Part shown: one piece after another, positions 35,573 to 44,989 of the stretch
Numbering within the stretch: the first letter of the stretch is position 1
Layout of the letters: each line of letters starts with the position of its first letter
Assembly (NCBI RefSeq): GCF_002252675.1
Contig: NZ_NQKY01000003.1
Coordinates: forward strand, 62,001-126,000
DNA length: 64,000 nt
DNA from: Synechococcus sp. BO 8801
GTDB lineage: Bacteria > Cyanobacteriota > Cyanobacteriia > PCC-6307 > Cyanobiaceae
Reading direction: 5' to 3'
Made by a program: the position numbers and the translations under genes
Notes under the pieces: model-generated
Databases searched by the model: none
The model's input: only the letters and a program-made list of their open reading frames with translations
Told to the model about the DNA's origin: nothing

Positions 35573-37435
35573 ATGCGCACGGGATTCGATCGCAGGGCGG
35601 ACGTGCTCGTGTGGGGCGGCGGCAGCGGTGGTGTCGCCGCGGCGCTGCAGGCCGCCCGCTCCGGCGCCGACACCCTGCTGCTCACGCCCGGGCCGTGGCT
35701 GGGCGGCATGGTGAGCGCGGCCGGGGTGTGCGCCCCCGACGGCAACGAGCTGAGCCCCTGGCAGAGCGGCCTGTGGGGGGCCCTGCTGCGGGCCCTGCAA
35801 TGGATCGAGCCGGAGGGTCTGGATCAGAACTGGGTGAGCTGCTTCGGCTACCGCCCCGCCAGTGCCGAGCGGATCCTGCGCCGCTGGGTGGCGGCCGAGG
35901 AACGGCTGGAGTGGTGGTCCGGCGTGCGGCTGGAGGCGGTGGAGCGCGACGGCGACCGCATCGGCGCCGTGACGGTGCAGCACAGGGGCATCCAGCGGCG
36001 CCTGCGGCCCACGGTGGTGATCGATGGCAGCGACCGGGGCGAGCTCTATCCCCTGGCCGGCGCCCCCTTCCGCTTCGGCTGGGAGGCCAGGGAGCTCTGG
36101 CAGGAACCCAGCGCCCCCACGGCCGAGCGCCTCGGGAACGACCCCTTCTTCCAGCGGCAGCCGGTGCAGTCGCCCACCTGGGTGTGCCTGGGCCAGCTGG
36201 ACGAGAGGGGGGGACCGGTGGCCCCCGATAGGGAGGCCTGGCGCCGCAGCCCCCCTCCCCTGCCGGAGCCCTTCGCGGCGGCCACCGAGTCCTTCGGCCT
36301 GGAGCGCACCCTCACCTACGGCCGCCTGCCCGGGGGCCTGGTGATGCTGAACTGGCCCCTGCATGGCAACGACTGGCACCAAGGTCTGGAGCGGGCTTTT
36401 CCGGAATGCTTCGCCGGAGGTGCCGCCGCCGACGTCGCTGCGGTCGAAGGGGAGCTGCTCGCAGCGATGCGCGACCACAGCGAGGCCTTCGCCGCAGCCC
36501 TGTGCCAGGCCAGCGGCGGCTGGCTGGGCCCCGCAGCGGTGTTTCCTACACCCGAGGAGGCCAGGGCCGGGCGGCTCAGCGGCGCCGGATCCCTGGCCCT
36601 GATGCCCTACTGGCGGGAGGGCCGCCGGCTGGTGGCCCGGGAGCTGGTGCTGGAGCAACACCTGCTGCCCCAGGGGGAGGGTGCCTGCATCGCCCCCCTC
36701 AGCCGCGCCGCCGATGGGGCCTTGACCTGCATCGCCGTGGGCAACTACGCCAACGACCACCACTACCCCGGCGGCGACTGGCCCCTGGCCCCCAAGAGCT
36801 GCCGCTGGGGCGGCCGCTGGAGCGGCACCCCGTTCACCATCCCCTACGGCGCCCTGGTGAGTGAGGGGGTGACCAACTTGCTGGCGGCCGACAAGGGTTT
36901 CGGCGTCAGCCACATGGCCAACGGAGCCACCCGGCTCCAGCCCCTGGTGCTCAACATCGGCCAGGCCGCCGGGCTGGCGGCGGCCCTGTGTGTGCTCGAT
37001 GGAGTGGAGCCGGCCGCCCTGCCGGTGCGGCGTCTGCAGGAGGCCCTGATCGGCGATCCGCTGGCTCCGGCCGGTGTGGTGCCGCTGTGGGATACCCCCT
37101 GGCACCACTCCCGCTGGCGCGAGCGGCAGCGGGAGGTGCTGGAGGCCCCGGAGCGTCTGGATCGCCACGGCCAACTGGAGGCGGCGGAGCTGGCGGCACT
37201 GTCGGGCTGGGCGCCGCCGCCGGAGCCGGGAGAGCGCCTCTGGCGCGGGGAGCTGGTGCCCGACGGCCAGGGCGGCTACGTGCTCCACGGCGAGGCGGGG
37301 GCCTGGCCGGTGATCACCCTGGAGCCGGCCCTGCACCACTGGCTCCTTAGCCTCGATCGCCCCACCCCTGTGGCCCTGATCGGCTGTGCCAACCCCTGGG
37401 GCCCCTGGCTGCGGGTGTCAAGGCTCGTGACGTGA
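35573..37435 (+). CDS. FAD-dependent oxidoreductase
   Basis: Flavoenzyme of 620 residues of the FAD_oxidored type; substrate unknown. The N-terminal dinucleotide motif is VLVWGGGSGGVAAALQAARSG (here shown in part, about residues 9-26), then LGGMVSAAGVCAPDGNE, the sequence VVIDGSDRGELYPLAGAPFR in the middle, and NLLAADKGFGVSHMANGATR near residue 440. From ATG at 35573 there is no signal peptide. Its stop overlaps the GTG start of the membrane-protein gene (GTGA), and a secreted small protein follows, so the three may act together. It diverges from metG across 149 bp. Confidence 0.85.
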   Translation: MRTGFDRRADVLVWGGGSGGVAAALQAARSGADTLLLTPGPWLGGMVSAAGVCAPDGNELSPWQSGLWGALLRALQWIEPEGLDQNWVSCFGYRPASAERILRRWVAAEERLEWWSGVRLEAVERDGDRIGAVTVQHRGIQRRLRPTVVIDGSDRGELYPLAGAPFRFGWEARELWQEPSAPTAERLGNDPFFQRQPVQSPTWVCLGQLDERGGPVAPDREAWRRSPPPLPEPFAAATESFGLERTLTYGRLPGGLVMLNWPLHGNDWHQGLERAFPECFAGGAAADVAAVEGELLAAMRDHSEAFAAALCQASGGWLGPAAVFPTPEEARAGRLSGAGSLALMPYWREGRRLVARELVLEQHLLPQGEGACIAPLSRAADGALTCIAVGNYANDHHYPGGDWPLAPKSCRWGGRWSGTPFTIPYGALVSEGVTNLLAADKGFGVSHMANGATRLQPLVLNIGQAAGLAAALCVLDGVEPAALPVRRLQEALIGDPLAPAGVVPLWDTPWHHSRWRERQREVLEAPERLDRHGQLEAAELAALSGWAPPPEPGERLWRGELVPDGQGGYVLHGEAGAWPVITLEPALHHWLLSLDRPTPVALIGCANPWGPWLRVSRLVT

Positions 37436-38022
37436 AGCTGCTGTTCAGTGGCGCCGCCATCGCCCTCACCTTCGCGGCCTTCCTCCCTTACATCGTCTCA
37501 ATACGGGCCGGCCGCACCCGCCCCCATGTGTTCTCCTGGCTGATCTGGGGGGTCACCACGCTGCTGGTGTTCCTGGCCACCTGGGCCGCCGGCGGCGGGG
37601 TCGGGGCCTGGCCCACCGGCGTGTCGGCCCTGATCACCTTCTCCATCGCCTGGCTGGCCTTCACCCATGGCGCCGATCGGGCGATCACAACAAGCGATTG
37701 GCTGTTTCTGGCCGGCGCCGCCTCGGCCCTGCCCTTCTGGTTCCTCACCGCCGACCCGCTCGGGGCCGTGGTGGTGCTCACTTTGGTGGATCTGCTGGGC
37801 TTCGGCCCCACCCTGCGGCGCGCCTGGAGCCACCCGGAGCAGGAACGGATCGGCTTTTTCAGCCTGTTCGTGCTGCGCAACCTGCTGGTGCTGCTCTCCC
37901 TAGAGCGGCTGACGCTGACCACGGCCCTGTTCCCGGCGGCGGTGGGCCTGGCCTGCGTGGGGGTGGTGGTGCTCCTGCTCTGGCGGCGACGCCGCCTGCA
38001 GCGCCTGGGCCAGCCGGCCTGA
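37432..38022 (+). CDS. Polytopic membrane protein, possibly PQ-loop-like
   Basis: Protein of 196 residues with about seven hydrophobic segments. Two segments, LPYIVSIRAGRTRPHVFSW and LLGFGPTLRRAWSHPEQERI, are spaced like the two repeats of PQ-loop/SWEET-type transporters. This is an inference from pattern; no family was confirmed. It starts with GTG in the stop of the FAD oxidoreductase gene, so the two are translationally coupled. The C-terminus is basic (WRRRRLQRLG), on the cytoplasmic side by the positive-inside rule. Confidence 0.75.
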   Translation: MKLLFSGAAIALTFAAFLPYIVSIRAGRTRPHVFSWLIWGVTTLLVFLATWAAGGGVGAWPTGVSALITFSIAWLAFTHGADRAITTSDWLFLAGAASALPFWFLTADPLGAVVVLTLVDLLGFGPTLRRAWSHPEQERIGFFSLFVLRNLLVLLSLERLTLTTALFPAAVGLACVGVVVLLLWRRRRLQRLGQPA

Positions 38023-38058
38023 GTTCGGTCAGGATGGGCTGATCAGCGCCGTTGCCCC

Positions 38059-38373
38059 ATGGTTTCCACCAACCCAGGATCCGCCCTCCGGCCCCTGCCC
38101 GTGCTGCTCTCGGTGGCGGGTTCGGCGCTGCTGCTGGCCGCCCTGCCGGCCCGGGCCCAGGGCCTCAACAACATGCGCGACCAGCTGATCATCCATTACT
38201 GCACCCTGGCGGTGAATGCCGATTTCACCAAGGCGGGCAAGCCGGTGCCGGCCGGCCTGGCGAAGGACACGTGCACCTGCGTCGCCCAGCAGGTCAACGC
38301 CCGAGCCTCCATTGCCCAGGCCGAAACCATCTGCAAGCAGCAGGCGATGGGCAAGTACAACCTCAGCCCCTGA
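38059..38373 (+). CDS. Secreted small cysteine-containing protein (104 aa)
   Basis: Protein of 104 residues with a clear signal peptide (hydrophobic about 13-30, ending LPARAQ). The mature 70 residues contain four Cys, in HYCTLAV, DTCTCVA and TICKQ, which could form two disulfides in the periplasm or lumen. No family recognised. It begins 36 bp after the membrane-protein gene and converges with the RNase gene across 11 bp. Confidence 0.72.
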   Translation: MVSTNPGSALRPLPVLLSVAGSALLLAALPARAQGLNNMRDQLIIHYCTLAVNADFTKAGKPVPAGLAKDTCTCVAQQVNARASIAQAETICKQQAMGKYNLSP

Positions 38374-38384
38374 GGCCGCCGGGG

Positions 38385-40424
38385 TCAGCCCGCGGCCGTG
38401 AAGCGCAGCAGGTCCCGCAGGGAATCCACCTGCTGCAGCCGCACCAGCAGGGCGTCGCCGGGACCGGGGTCGCCATGGCACTCGGCGGCCAGATCCATGG
38501 CCAGATCGGGCAGGTGCACCAGGCCGAGCCGGTCCTGGGGCCGCAGCCAGCGCAGAAACAGCCCCGGCCACTGGTGCTGCTCCTGGGCCTCGAACCACAC
38601 CTGCTGCCAGTGGCGTTGGTCCTCCCGGGCGATCTGCAGTCCCTGGCGGATGGCCCCCTCCAGCTCCGCCAGCAGCGCCCCCAGCTCCGCCTCCTCCAGC
38701 ACCGGCTGCCCCTGCTGATGGGCCAGCAGCTGGCGTTGCACCAGCAGGTCGTTGTAACGGCGGATCGGTGAGGTGGCCTGCACGTAGCAGGGCAGGCCCA
38801 GGGAAAAGTGGGGGGCCGGAGTGGTGCCCAGATGGCCCCGGCTGAGGCAGCGCTTGATGGCGGCATGGCGCACCGGACCCGCCGGGAGGCTCGCCAGTTC
38901 CGCCTCAGGCGGCAACTCCGCCGTCAGCTGGCTGCGATAGGGCAGGGCCAGACCCTGCTCCTGGCCGTGTCGGGCGATCACGGCTCCGGCCAGGATCATG
39001 GCCTCGGCCACCAGGGTGCGCGACGGGGACGGCTCAGTGATCTCCAGCTGGGCCCCCAGCTCGTTGCAGCGGATCCGGCCCTCGGGCTGGTCCAGATCGA
39101 GGGCCCCCCGGGCCAGCCGCCAGCGCCGCCGCCGCTTCATCAAGGCATGAATCTCTTCGAGATAGCGCTCCTGGGGCGGGGCCAGCTCGATCAGCTCATC
39201 GGCATCGGCATAACTCAGGCGGTAGGCGGGCCGCACCCAGCTGGACTCCAGCCCATGGGCGGCCACGGCGCCGTCATCGGCCAGCTCCACCCACAGGCTC
39301 AGGGCCGGGCAGCGCTGACCCATGCGCAGGCTCATCGGGCCGGTGCTGAGCACCTCGGGGAACATCGGCAGTGGCCCCCGGGCCAGGTAGAGGCTGCTGG
39401 CCCGGCGCCGGGCTTCGCTGTCGAGGGGGCTGTCCGCTGCCACCAGCCGGCCCGGGTCGGCGATGTGGATCCACAGCCGCGGTGTGCCATCGGGCCCCTG
39501 CTCCAGGGAGAGGCCGTCGTCGATGTCGCGGGTGTCCGCATCGTCGATCGTGACGGTGTGCAGGCCGGTGAGGTCGCGGCGGCGCCCGTCACCGGGAAGC
39601 TCCGTGGCGGCCAGCGTCACCAGCCGCCGGGCCTCAGCTTCGAGCTCCTCGCTGAAGCCCGCCTGCCAGGTGGTGTTCTCCAGCGAGGGCAGATGGTGCC
39701 GCTCCCATAGGCCCAGGTCCACCAGCAGGTGCCGGATCGGCGCCGACTCCATCGCGCAGTGGGCCGCCTGCAGGGCGCGGTGCAGGTCGTCGGGCAGGGG
39801 ACGGCTGGTCTCGCCGCTGGCCCACTCCCGCAGCAGGGCCAGGTGCTGGCGCTGTTCGGGATCGAGCTGCTGGGGATCGATCGGGCGGCGCTGGCGCAGG
39901 GCGTCCTGCCACTGGCGACGGCGCTGCTCGGCCAGCTGCTCGCGGCGGGCGTCCCGCCGCAGCCGGCGCACATCCACCAGCGGCCGGGGCTCCACCTGCT
40001 GCTGGCGCCAGCGGAACAGGGTCTGGGGGCCCTGCAGCCACAGCCAGCAGGCGGCCCGCTGGATGGGATTGCCGCCGTCGCCGATCAGGTCAACGAAGTC
40101 CCCCAGCTCGAGGGACGACGGGTCGTCCAGCAGCAACAGCCAAGCGGCACCCAGCTCCCGGGGGCTGGGGGCGGCCTGCTGCAACGCCTCCGGACTCAGA
40201 CCCCAGGGGGGCTGGGACAGGCGTGTGGGGGGCGGTTGATCGCCGGGGAGGGCGGCCAGCAGATCGAGCTGCCGGACCCCCCGCTGGACGGCCTTGGCCT
40301 CGAAACCCACCTTGAGATCGAGGCGCGTACCTTTCTCGGCCACGACGACCGCCAGCAGACTGCGGCTGTCGTCGTGGAGGCCGACCAGGTCACCCGCCGT
40401 GAAGCGACGCGAGGCGGAGGGCAA
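38385..40424 (-). CDS. RNase II/R family exoribonuclease
   Basis: 3'-5' exoribonuclease of 679 residues. The RNB catalytic domain is visible: DDADTRDIDDGLSL gives the metal-binding Asp cluster, followed by LWIHIADPGRLV and the middle motif QATSPIRRYNDLLVQRQL. The N-terminal region is cyanobacterium-specific and the C-terminal part may be a reduced S1 domain. The only close start is TTG at 40424, one base after the rpsR stop, which suggests re-initiation. It forms a transcription unit with rpmG and rpsR. Confidence 0.93.
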   Translation of the reverse strand: MPSASRRFTAGDLVGLHDDSRSLLAVVVAEKGTRLDLKVGFEAKAVQRGVRQLDLLAALPGDQPPPTRLSQPPWGLSPEALQQAAPSPRELGAAWLLLLDDPSSLELGDFVDLIGDGGNPIQRAACWLWLQGPQTLFRWRQQQVEPRPLVDVRRLRRDARREQLAEQRRRQWQDALRQRRPIDPQQLDPEQRQHLALLREWASGETSRPLPDDLHRALQAAHCAMESAPIRHLLVDLGLWERHHLPSLENTTWQAGFSEELEAEARRLVTLAATELPGDGRRRDLTGLHTVTIDDADTRDIDDGLSLEQGPDGTPRLWIHIADPGRLVAADSPLDSEARRRASSLYLARGPLPMFPEVLSTGPMSLRMGQRCPALSLWVELADDGAVAAHGLESSWVRPAYRLSYADADELIELAPPQERYLEEIHALMKRRRRWRLARGALDLDQPEGRIRCNELGAQLEITEPSPSRTLVAEAMILAGAVIARHGQEQGLALPYRSQLTAELPPEAELASLPAGPVRHAAIKRCLSRGHLGTTPAPHFSLGLPCYVQATSPIRRYNDLLVQRQLLAHQQGQPVLEEAELGALLAELEGAIRQGLQIAREDQRHWQQVWFEAQEQHQWPGLFLRWLRPQDRLGLVHLPDLAMDLAAECHGDPGPGDALLVRLQQVDSLRDLLRFTAAG

Positions 40425-40425
40425 C

Positions 40426-40647
40426 TCAGCCTTCGGGATTCACGAAGGGCAGCAGGGCCACAATCCGGGCCCGCTTGACGGCATTGGTGAGGTCGCGCTG
40501 CTGCTTGGCGGTCAGGCCGGTGAGGCGGCGGGGCAGGATCTTGCCGCGCTCGGTGATGAACTTCTTGAGCAGATCGACGTCCTTGTAGTCGATCGGATCA
40601 CCGGGCTTGATCGGCGACAGGCGCTTCTTGAAGAAGGAACTGGACAT
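40426..40647 (-). CDS. rpsR: 30S ribosomal protein S18
   Basis: Small-subunit protein binding S6 and the central domain of 16S rRNA. The 73 residues match S18, with [20 protein letters not shown] and [20 protein letters not shown]. It is 89 bp downstream of rpmG and one base before the RNase start. Confidence 0.97.
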
Positions 40648-40736
40648 GGGAACGGAGTGGGGGAACGAAAGGAGATAACTGCCGCTGCAGGGGCCGCGGG
40701 ACGATCAGGGGATGGGATTCCGCAGGGAATCCAGCC

Positions 40737-40931
40737 TCACTTGATCTCCTTGTGGACGGTGGAGGCGTTGCAGTGGGGGCAGAACTTCTTGAGTTCGATC
40801 CGTTCGGTGGTGTTGCGGCGGTTCTTCTGGGTCGTGTAACGGGACACGCCAGGGGACCGCTTGGCGGGGTTGGACCGGCATTCGGTGCACTCGAGGGTGA
40901 TCACCAGCCGGACGCCCTTGTTCTTGGCCAT
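40737..40931 (-). CDS. rpmG: 50S ribosomal protein L33
   Basis: Large-subunit protein near the E site. The 64 residues match L33, with [17 protein letters not shown] and a second Cys pair FCPHCNAST, so it is the zinc-binding (four-Cys) form. It is the first gene of the rpmG-rpsR-RNase unit and diverges from pheT across 112 bp. Confidence 0.97.
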   Translation of the reverse strand: MAKNKGVRLVITLECTECRSNPAKRSPGVSRYTTQKNRRNTTERIELKKFCPHCNASTVHKEIK

Positions 40932-41043
40932 GGAAGGACGTTGCGCCGCGGATGCGTTGCAGAGAGACGATCCTGCACCTTACCTCCCGATGGGGAGGGC
41001 CCTGATCGCTTCCTAATGTGGGCGGCTGCTGTGCAACCCTCCG

Positions 41044-43500
41044 ATGCTGGTTTCGCTCCAATGGCTCCGGGAGCTGGTCAGCGTGGAACCGGCCGCTCTC
41101 GTGCCTGAGCACCTGGCGGAGCGCCTCTCGATCGCCGGTTTCGAGGTGGAGGCCATCGAGGATCTGGCGGCCCGGGCGGCCGGGGTGGTGGTGGGCCATG
41201 TGGTGCAGCGCGATCCCCATCCCAATGCCGACAAGCTCAGTGTCTGCAAGGTGGATGTGGGGGCTGGCGAGCCCCTGCAGATCGTCTGCGGTGCCCCGAA
41301 TGTGCGCCAGGGCCTGCACGTGCCCGTGGCCCTGGTGGGCAGCACCCTGCCGGCGGTGGGGCTGACGATCAAGCCGGCCGAACTGCGGGGGGTGGCCAGC
41401 AGCGGCATGATCTGCTCCCTGCGGGAGCTGGGCCTCGACGACGGCAGCGATGGCATCGCCGAACTCGACCAGTTGCTGACCAGCGTGCCCCCCCTGGGGA
41501 CGCCCGTGGGCCCCCTGCTGGGCCTGGATGATCAGGTGCTGGAACTGGCGATCACCGCCAACCGCCCCGATGGCCTGTCGATGCGCGGCATCGCCCGCGA
41601 GGTGGCGGCCCTCAGCGGCGGCAGCACCACCTTCCCCGCGGCGGCGCCCGTGGTGGCCGCCCAGACCCTGGCCGCCGCGGCGGCCGACCGCGAGGCCATC
41701 GAGGCGGGGGGGCTGTTCAGCCTCACCGCCCTCGACGGCCTGAAAGTCGGTCCCTCCCCGGACTGGCTGCGCCAGCGCCTGGAGCGGGCCGGTGTGCGCC
41801 CCATCAACAACGTGGTGGACATCACCAACCTGGTGATGCTGGAGACGGGCCAGCCCCTGCATGCCTTCGACCGGGATCGCCTGGGGGTGCTCACGGGCGG
41901 CACCCCCGAGCCGGCCAGCATCGGCCTGCGGCAGGGCCGCCCCGGGGAAGCCTTCGTGGCCCTCGACGGCCAGGAGCGCACCTTGAGCGAGGAGGCCCTG
42001 GTGGTCACCTGCGCGGGCCACCCCATTGCCCTGGCCGGGGTGATGGGGGGTCTCGCCGAGGCCGTCACCGAAGCCACCACCGCCATCTGGCTCGAGGCGG
42101 CCGTCTTCGCCCCCCAGGCGGTGCGCCGCTCCGCCCGCAGCGTCGGGCTGCGCACCGAGGCCAGCAGCCGCTTCGAGAAGGGGGTGCCGCGGGAGATCAC
42201 CCTGGCCGCCGCCGACCGGGCCGTGGCCCTGCTGCAGGAGCTGGCCGGAGCCAGCGTGGCGGGCCGCTGGCTGCACCAGCGGTCCCCGTCTCCCCAGCCG
42301 CCCCTTGCCCTGCGCCGCGACGCCCTCCACAACCTGCTGGGGCCGGTGCTGGTGGAAGGCGAGGCCCAGGACCTGGACGACGCACGCATCACCGCCACCC
42401 TCGAGGCCCTCGGCTGCGTCCTGGAGGAGGACGAGGAGGGCTGGCAGGTGCGGGTGCCGCCCGAGCGGGCCATGGACCTCAGGCGTGAAGTCGACCTGAT
42501 CGAGGAGGTGGCCCGGCTGGTGGGCTACGACCACTTCGCCGCCCACCTGCCCGATCCCCTGATCCCCGGCGGCCTGGAGCCGGCCCAGCAGCTGGAACGC
42601 CGCCTGCGCCGCTCGCTCTGCGCCGCCGGCCTGCAGGAGATCGTCTCCCTGTCGCTGGTGGCGGCGGCACCAGGCCGGGTGCCCCTGGCCAATCCGCTCC
42701 TGGCCGACTACGGCCACCTGCGCGACAACCTGCACCAGGAGCTGCTCCAGGCCGCCCGCCGCAACCTGCAGGCCTCCCTGGGGGGCTTCTGGGGCTTCGA
42801 GATCGGCCGGGTGTTCCCGGGTGGTGGGGCCAGCGGTGAGGCGCGCCATGGGGAACGCACCCTGCTGGTGGGGGTGATCGCCGGCGAGCGGCGCGCCGAA
42901 CGCTGGCGCAGCTCCGGCAAGCCCGCCCCCCCGGACTACTTCCAGGCCCGCGGCGTGCTGCAGGCCGGTCTGGAGCCCCTGCGCCTGCCCCTGGAGGACC
43001 GCCCCCTGACCGACGCCCCGCTGCTGCACCCCGGCCGCGCCGCCCAGCTGCTGGTGGAAGGCAAGCCCGCCGGCTGGTTCGGCCAGCTCCACCCGGCCGA
43101 GGCCGACGCCCTCGACCTGCCGGCCGCCACCTATGTGTTTCAGCTCGAACTGGAGCCCCTGCTCAGCGCCGGCACCCGCCGCAACCGCTGGCAGCCCAGC
43201 TTCCGCGCCTACCCCACCGTGCCGGCCTCGGAACGCGATCTGGCCCTTGTCGTTGCCGCCGACACCACGGCCGCCGACCTGCTGGCGGCGATCCGCAAGG
43301 CGGGCAAGCCGCTGCTGGAGCAGGCCGAGCTGATCGACCGCTACGAGGGCGCCCAGGTGGAGGCCGGCCGCTGCAGCCAGGCCTTCCGCCTGCGCTACCG
43401 CGACAGCGCCCGCACCCTCACCGACGAGGAGGTGGAGGTGGCCCATGGGCGGGTGCGCGAGGCCCTGGAGCGCCGCTTCGGCGCCGAACAGCGCCGCTAG
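41044..43500 (+). CDS. pheT: Phenylalanyl-tRNA synthetase beta subunit
   Basis: Forms the alpha2-beta2 enzyme that charges tRNA-Phe. The 818 residues match the family. Domains in order: N-terminal tRNA-binding fold (about 40-155, with HPNADKLSVCKVDVG), B3/B4 editing region (about 210-400, RPINNVVDITNLVM), B5 (about 400-490), catalytic-like core, and C-terminal anticodon-binding FDX-ACB domain (about 720-815, RAYPTVPASERDLALVV). Its TAG stop shares CTAG with the stop of the convergent rlmD gene. Confidence 0.97.
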   Translation: MLVSLQWLRELVSVEPAALVPEHLAERLSIAGFEVEAIEDLAARAAGVVVGHVVQRDPHPNADKLSVCKVDVGAGEPLQIVCGAPNVRQGLHVPVALVGSTLPAVGLTIKPAELRGVASSGMICSLRELGLDDGSDGIAELDQLLTSVPPLGTPVGPLLGLDDQVLELAITANRPDGLSMRGIAREVAALSGGSTTFPAAAPVVAAQTLAAAAADREAIEAGGLFSLTALDGLKVGPSPDWLRQRLERAGVRPINNVVDITNLVMLETGQPLHAFDRDRLGVLTGGTPEPASIGLRQGRPGEAFVALDGQERTLSEEALVVTCAGHPIALAGVMGGLAEAVTEATTAIWLEAAVFAPQAVRRSARSVGLRTEASSRFEKGVPREITLAAADRAVALLQELAGASVAGRWLHQRSPSPQPPLALRRDALHNLLGPVLVEGEAQDLDDARITATLEALGCVLEEDEEGWQVRVPPERAMDLRREVDLIEEVARLVGYDHFAAHLPDPLIPGGLEPAQQLERRLRRSLCAAGLQEIVSLSLVAAAPGRVPLANPLLADYGHLRDNLHQELLQAARRNLQASLGGFWGFEIGRVFPGGGASGEARHGERTLLVGVIAGERRAERWRSSGKPAPPDYFQARGVLQAGLEPLRLPLEDRPLTDAPLLHPGRAAQLLVEGKPAGWFGQLHPAEADALDLPAATYVFQLELEPLLSAGTRRNRWQPSFRAYPTVPASERDLALVVAADTTAADLLAAIRKAGKPLLEQAELIDRYEGAQVEAGRCSQAFRLRYRDSARTLTDEEVEVAHGRVREALERRFGAEQRR

Positions 43501-44867
43501 AGCCTCTCCAGGGCCGCCAGGGCCTCCACGTGGCTGGTGTTGGGGAAGAAGTCCACCGGCTGCACCCAGTTCAGCCGGTAGACCCCTGAGCCGCACAGCT
43601 GGGCCAGGTCGCGGGCCAGGGCCGCCGGATCACAGCTCACGTAGGCGATGCGCTCCGGTCGCGCCGCCAGGATCGCGGCGGTGGCGAAGGGGTTCAGCCC
43701 CTTGCGGGGCGGATCCAGCACCAGGGCCTGCTGGCCCTGGAGGCGCTCCTCCAGCACCTGGGGCACGTCGGCCTGCTCGAAGCTCGCCCGATCCTCCAGG
43801 CCGTTGGCGGAGGCATTCAGCCGGGCCATGGTCACGGCACCGGGGTGCAGCTCCAGTCCGCTGACCTGCCAGCCGGCGGCGGCCAGGGGCAGGCTGTAGG
43901 TGCCGATGCCGCAGTAGGCATCGAGCAGGCAGCCGCCGGCGGGGGCCGGGCCGAGAGCTTCGATCAGATGGGGAACCAGCCGTTCGGCCTGGCGGGTGTT
44001 GACCTGGAAGAAGGTGTCGGCGGCGATACGGAAGCGCAGGCCGGCGAAGCCTTCATGGATCCACTCCCGGCCGCGGATCACCCGGGTCTCGTCGCCCATC
44101 AGGCGATTGGTGGGCAGGGGCTGGAGGTTGAGGCAGACACCCACCAGTTCGGGCCAGCGTTCGCACCAGGCGTCGGCCAGGGCCTCAAGGCCGGGCAGGT
44201 CGTCATGGCTGCTGATCAGGGTGATGAGCAGCTCCCCGGTGGCCGCCCCCACCCGCAGGCCCAGGTGACGCAGGCCGGGACCCTCCACGGCCTCGGGGTC
44301 GTTGCCGTGGCGATCGATCGGCCAGTCGCTGGCTTCGATGTCGGCCTTGAGGGGGGCGATCAGGGCGTCGATGCGCGGGTCGAGCACCGGGCAGCGGGCC
44401 ATGTTGACGATCTGGTGCGAGCCCCGGCGGTAGTAGCCGGCGCGCAGGCGGCCATCGGCCCGGCGCTCCAGCGGAATCAGGGCGCGGTTGCGGTAGCCGA
44501 GGGTCGGATCGGCCACCAGCAGCGGCCGCACAGGGGCGCTCAGGCCGCCGATGCGCTGCAGGGTCTGCTCGAGGCTGCGCTGCTTCCAGGCGGCCTGGGC
44601 CCCGTCCGCCAGGGGCTGGAGGCTGCAGCCACCGCAGTTGTCAGCGAGGATGCAGGGGGGCCGGCGGCGGTCGCCAGAGGGTGTCAGCACCCGCAGCAGC
44701 TGACCCACCAGATGGCGCCGCGCCACCGCCTGCAGGCGCACCTGCACGGTGTCGCCGGGCAGGGCGCCGCTGACGAACACCACCAGCCCGTCGTGGCGCC
44801 CCACCCCCTGCCCGTCATGGCCCAGGTCGATGATCTCCAGCTCGAGCCTGTCGCCCACCGAGGCCAT
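43497..44867 (-). CDS. rlmD: 23S rRNA (uracil-1939-C5)-methyltransferase
   Basis: SAM-dependent RNA methyltransferase of the RumA/TrmA family; 456 residues. An N-terminal TRAM domain (about 5-60, LEIIDLGHDGQGVGRHDGLV) is followed by a [4Fe-4S] motif CILADNCGGCSLQ near 77-89, with a further Cys in MARCPVLDP. The SAM site is LLDAYCGIGTYSLPLA and the catalytic Cys is in YVSCDPAALARDLAQL. The exact target uridine is assigned by family; RlmC/RlmD are hard to tell apart. Confidence 0.93.
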   Translation of the reverse strand: MASVGDRLELEIIDLGHDGQGVGRHDGLVVFVSGALPGDTVQVRLQAVARRHLVGQLLRVLTPSGDRRRPPCILADNCGGCSLQPLADGAQAAWKQRSLEQTLQRIGGLSAPVRPLLVADPTLGYRNRALIPLERRADGRLRAGYYRRGSHQIVNMARCPVLDPRIDALIAPLKADIEASDWPIDRHGNDPEAVEGPGLRHLGLRVGAATGELLITLISSHDDLPGLEALADAWCERWPELVGVCLNLQPLPTNRLMGDETRVIRGREWIHEGFAGLRFRIAADTFFQVNTRQAERLVPHLIEALGPAPAGGCLLDAYCGIGTYSLPLAAAGWQVSGLELHPGAVTMARLNASANGLEDRASFEQADVPQVLEERLQGQQALVLDPPRKGLNPFATAAILAARPERIAYVSCDPAALARDLAQLCGSGVYRLNWVQPVDFFPNTSHVEALAALERL

Positions 44868-44989
44868 CTGGATTCCGCAGCACTGCAGCGACCCTATCGG
44901 GGGTCGTGCAAAGGGGCGTTACACCTTGCGCCAGGAGCCCTGGCGGAGGCTTCGGGCTCGATAGGATTCGCCGGACTGTGGTCGCTGCT

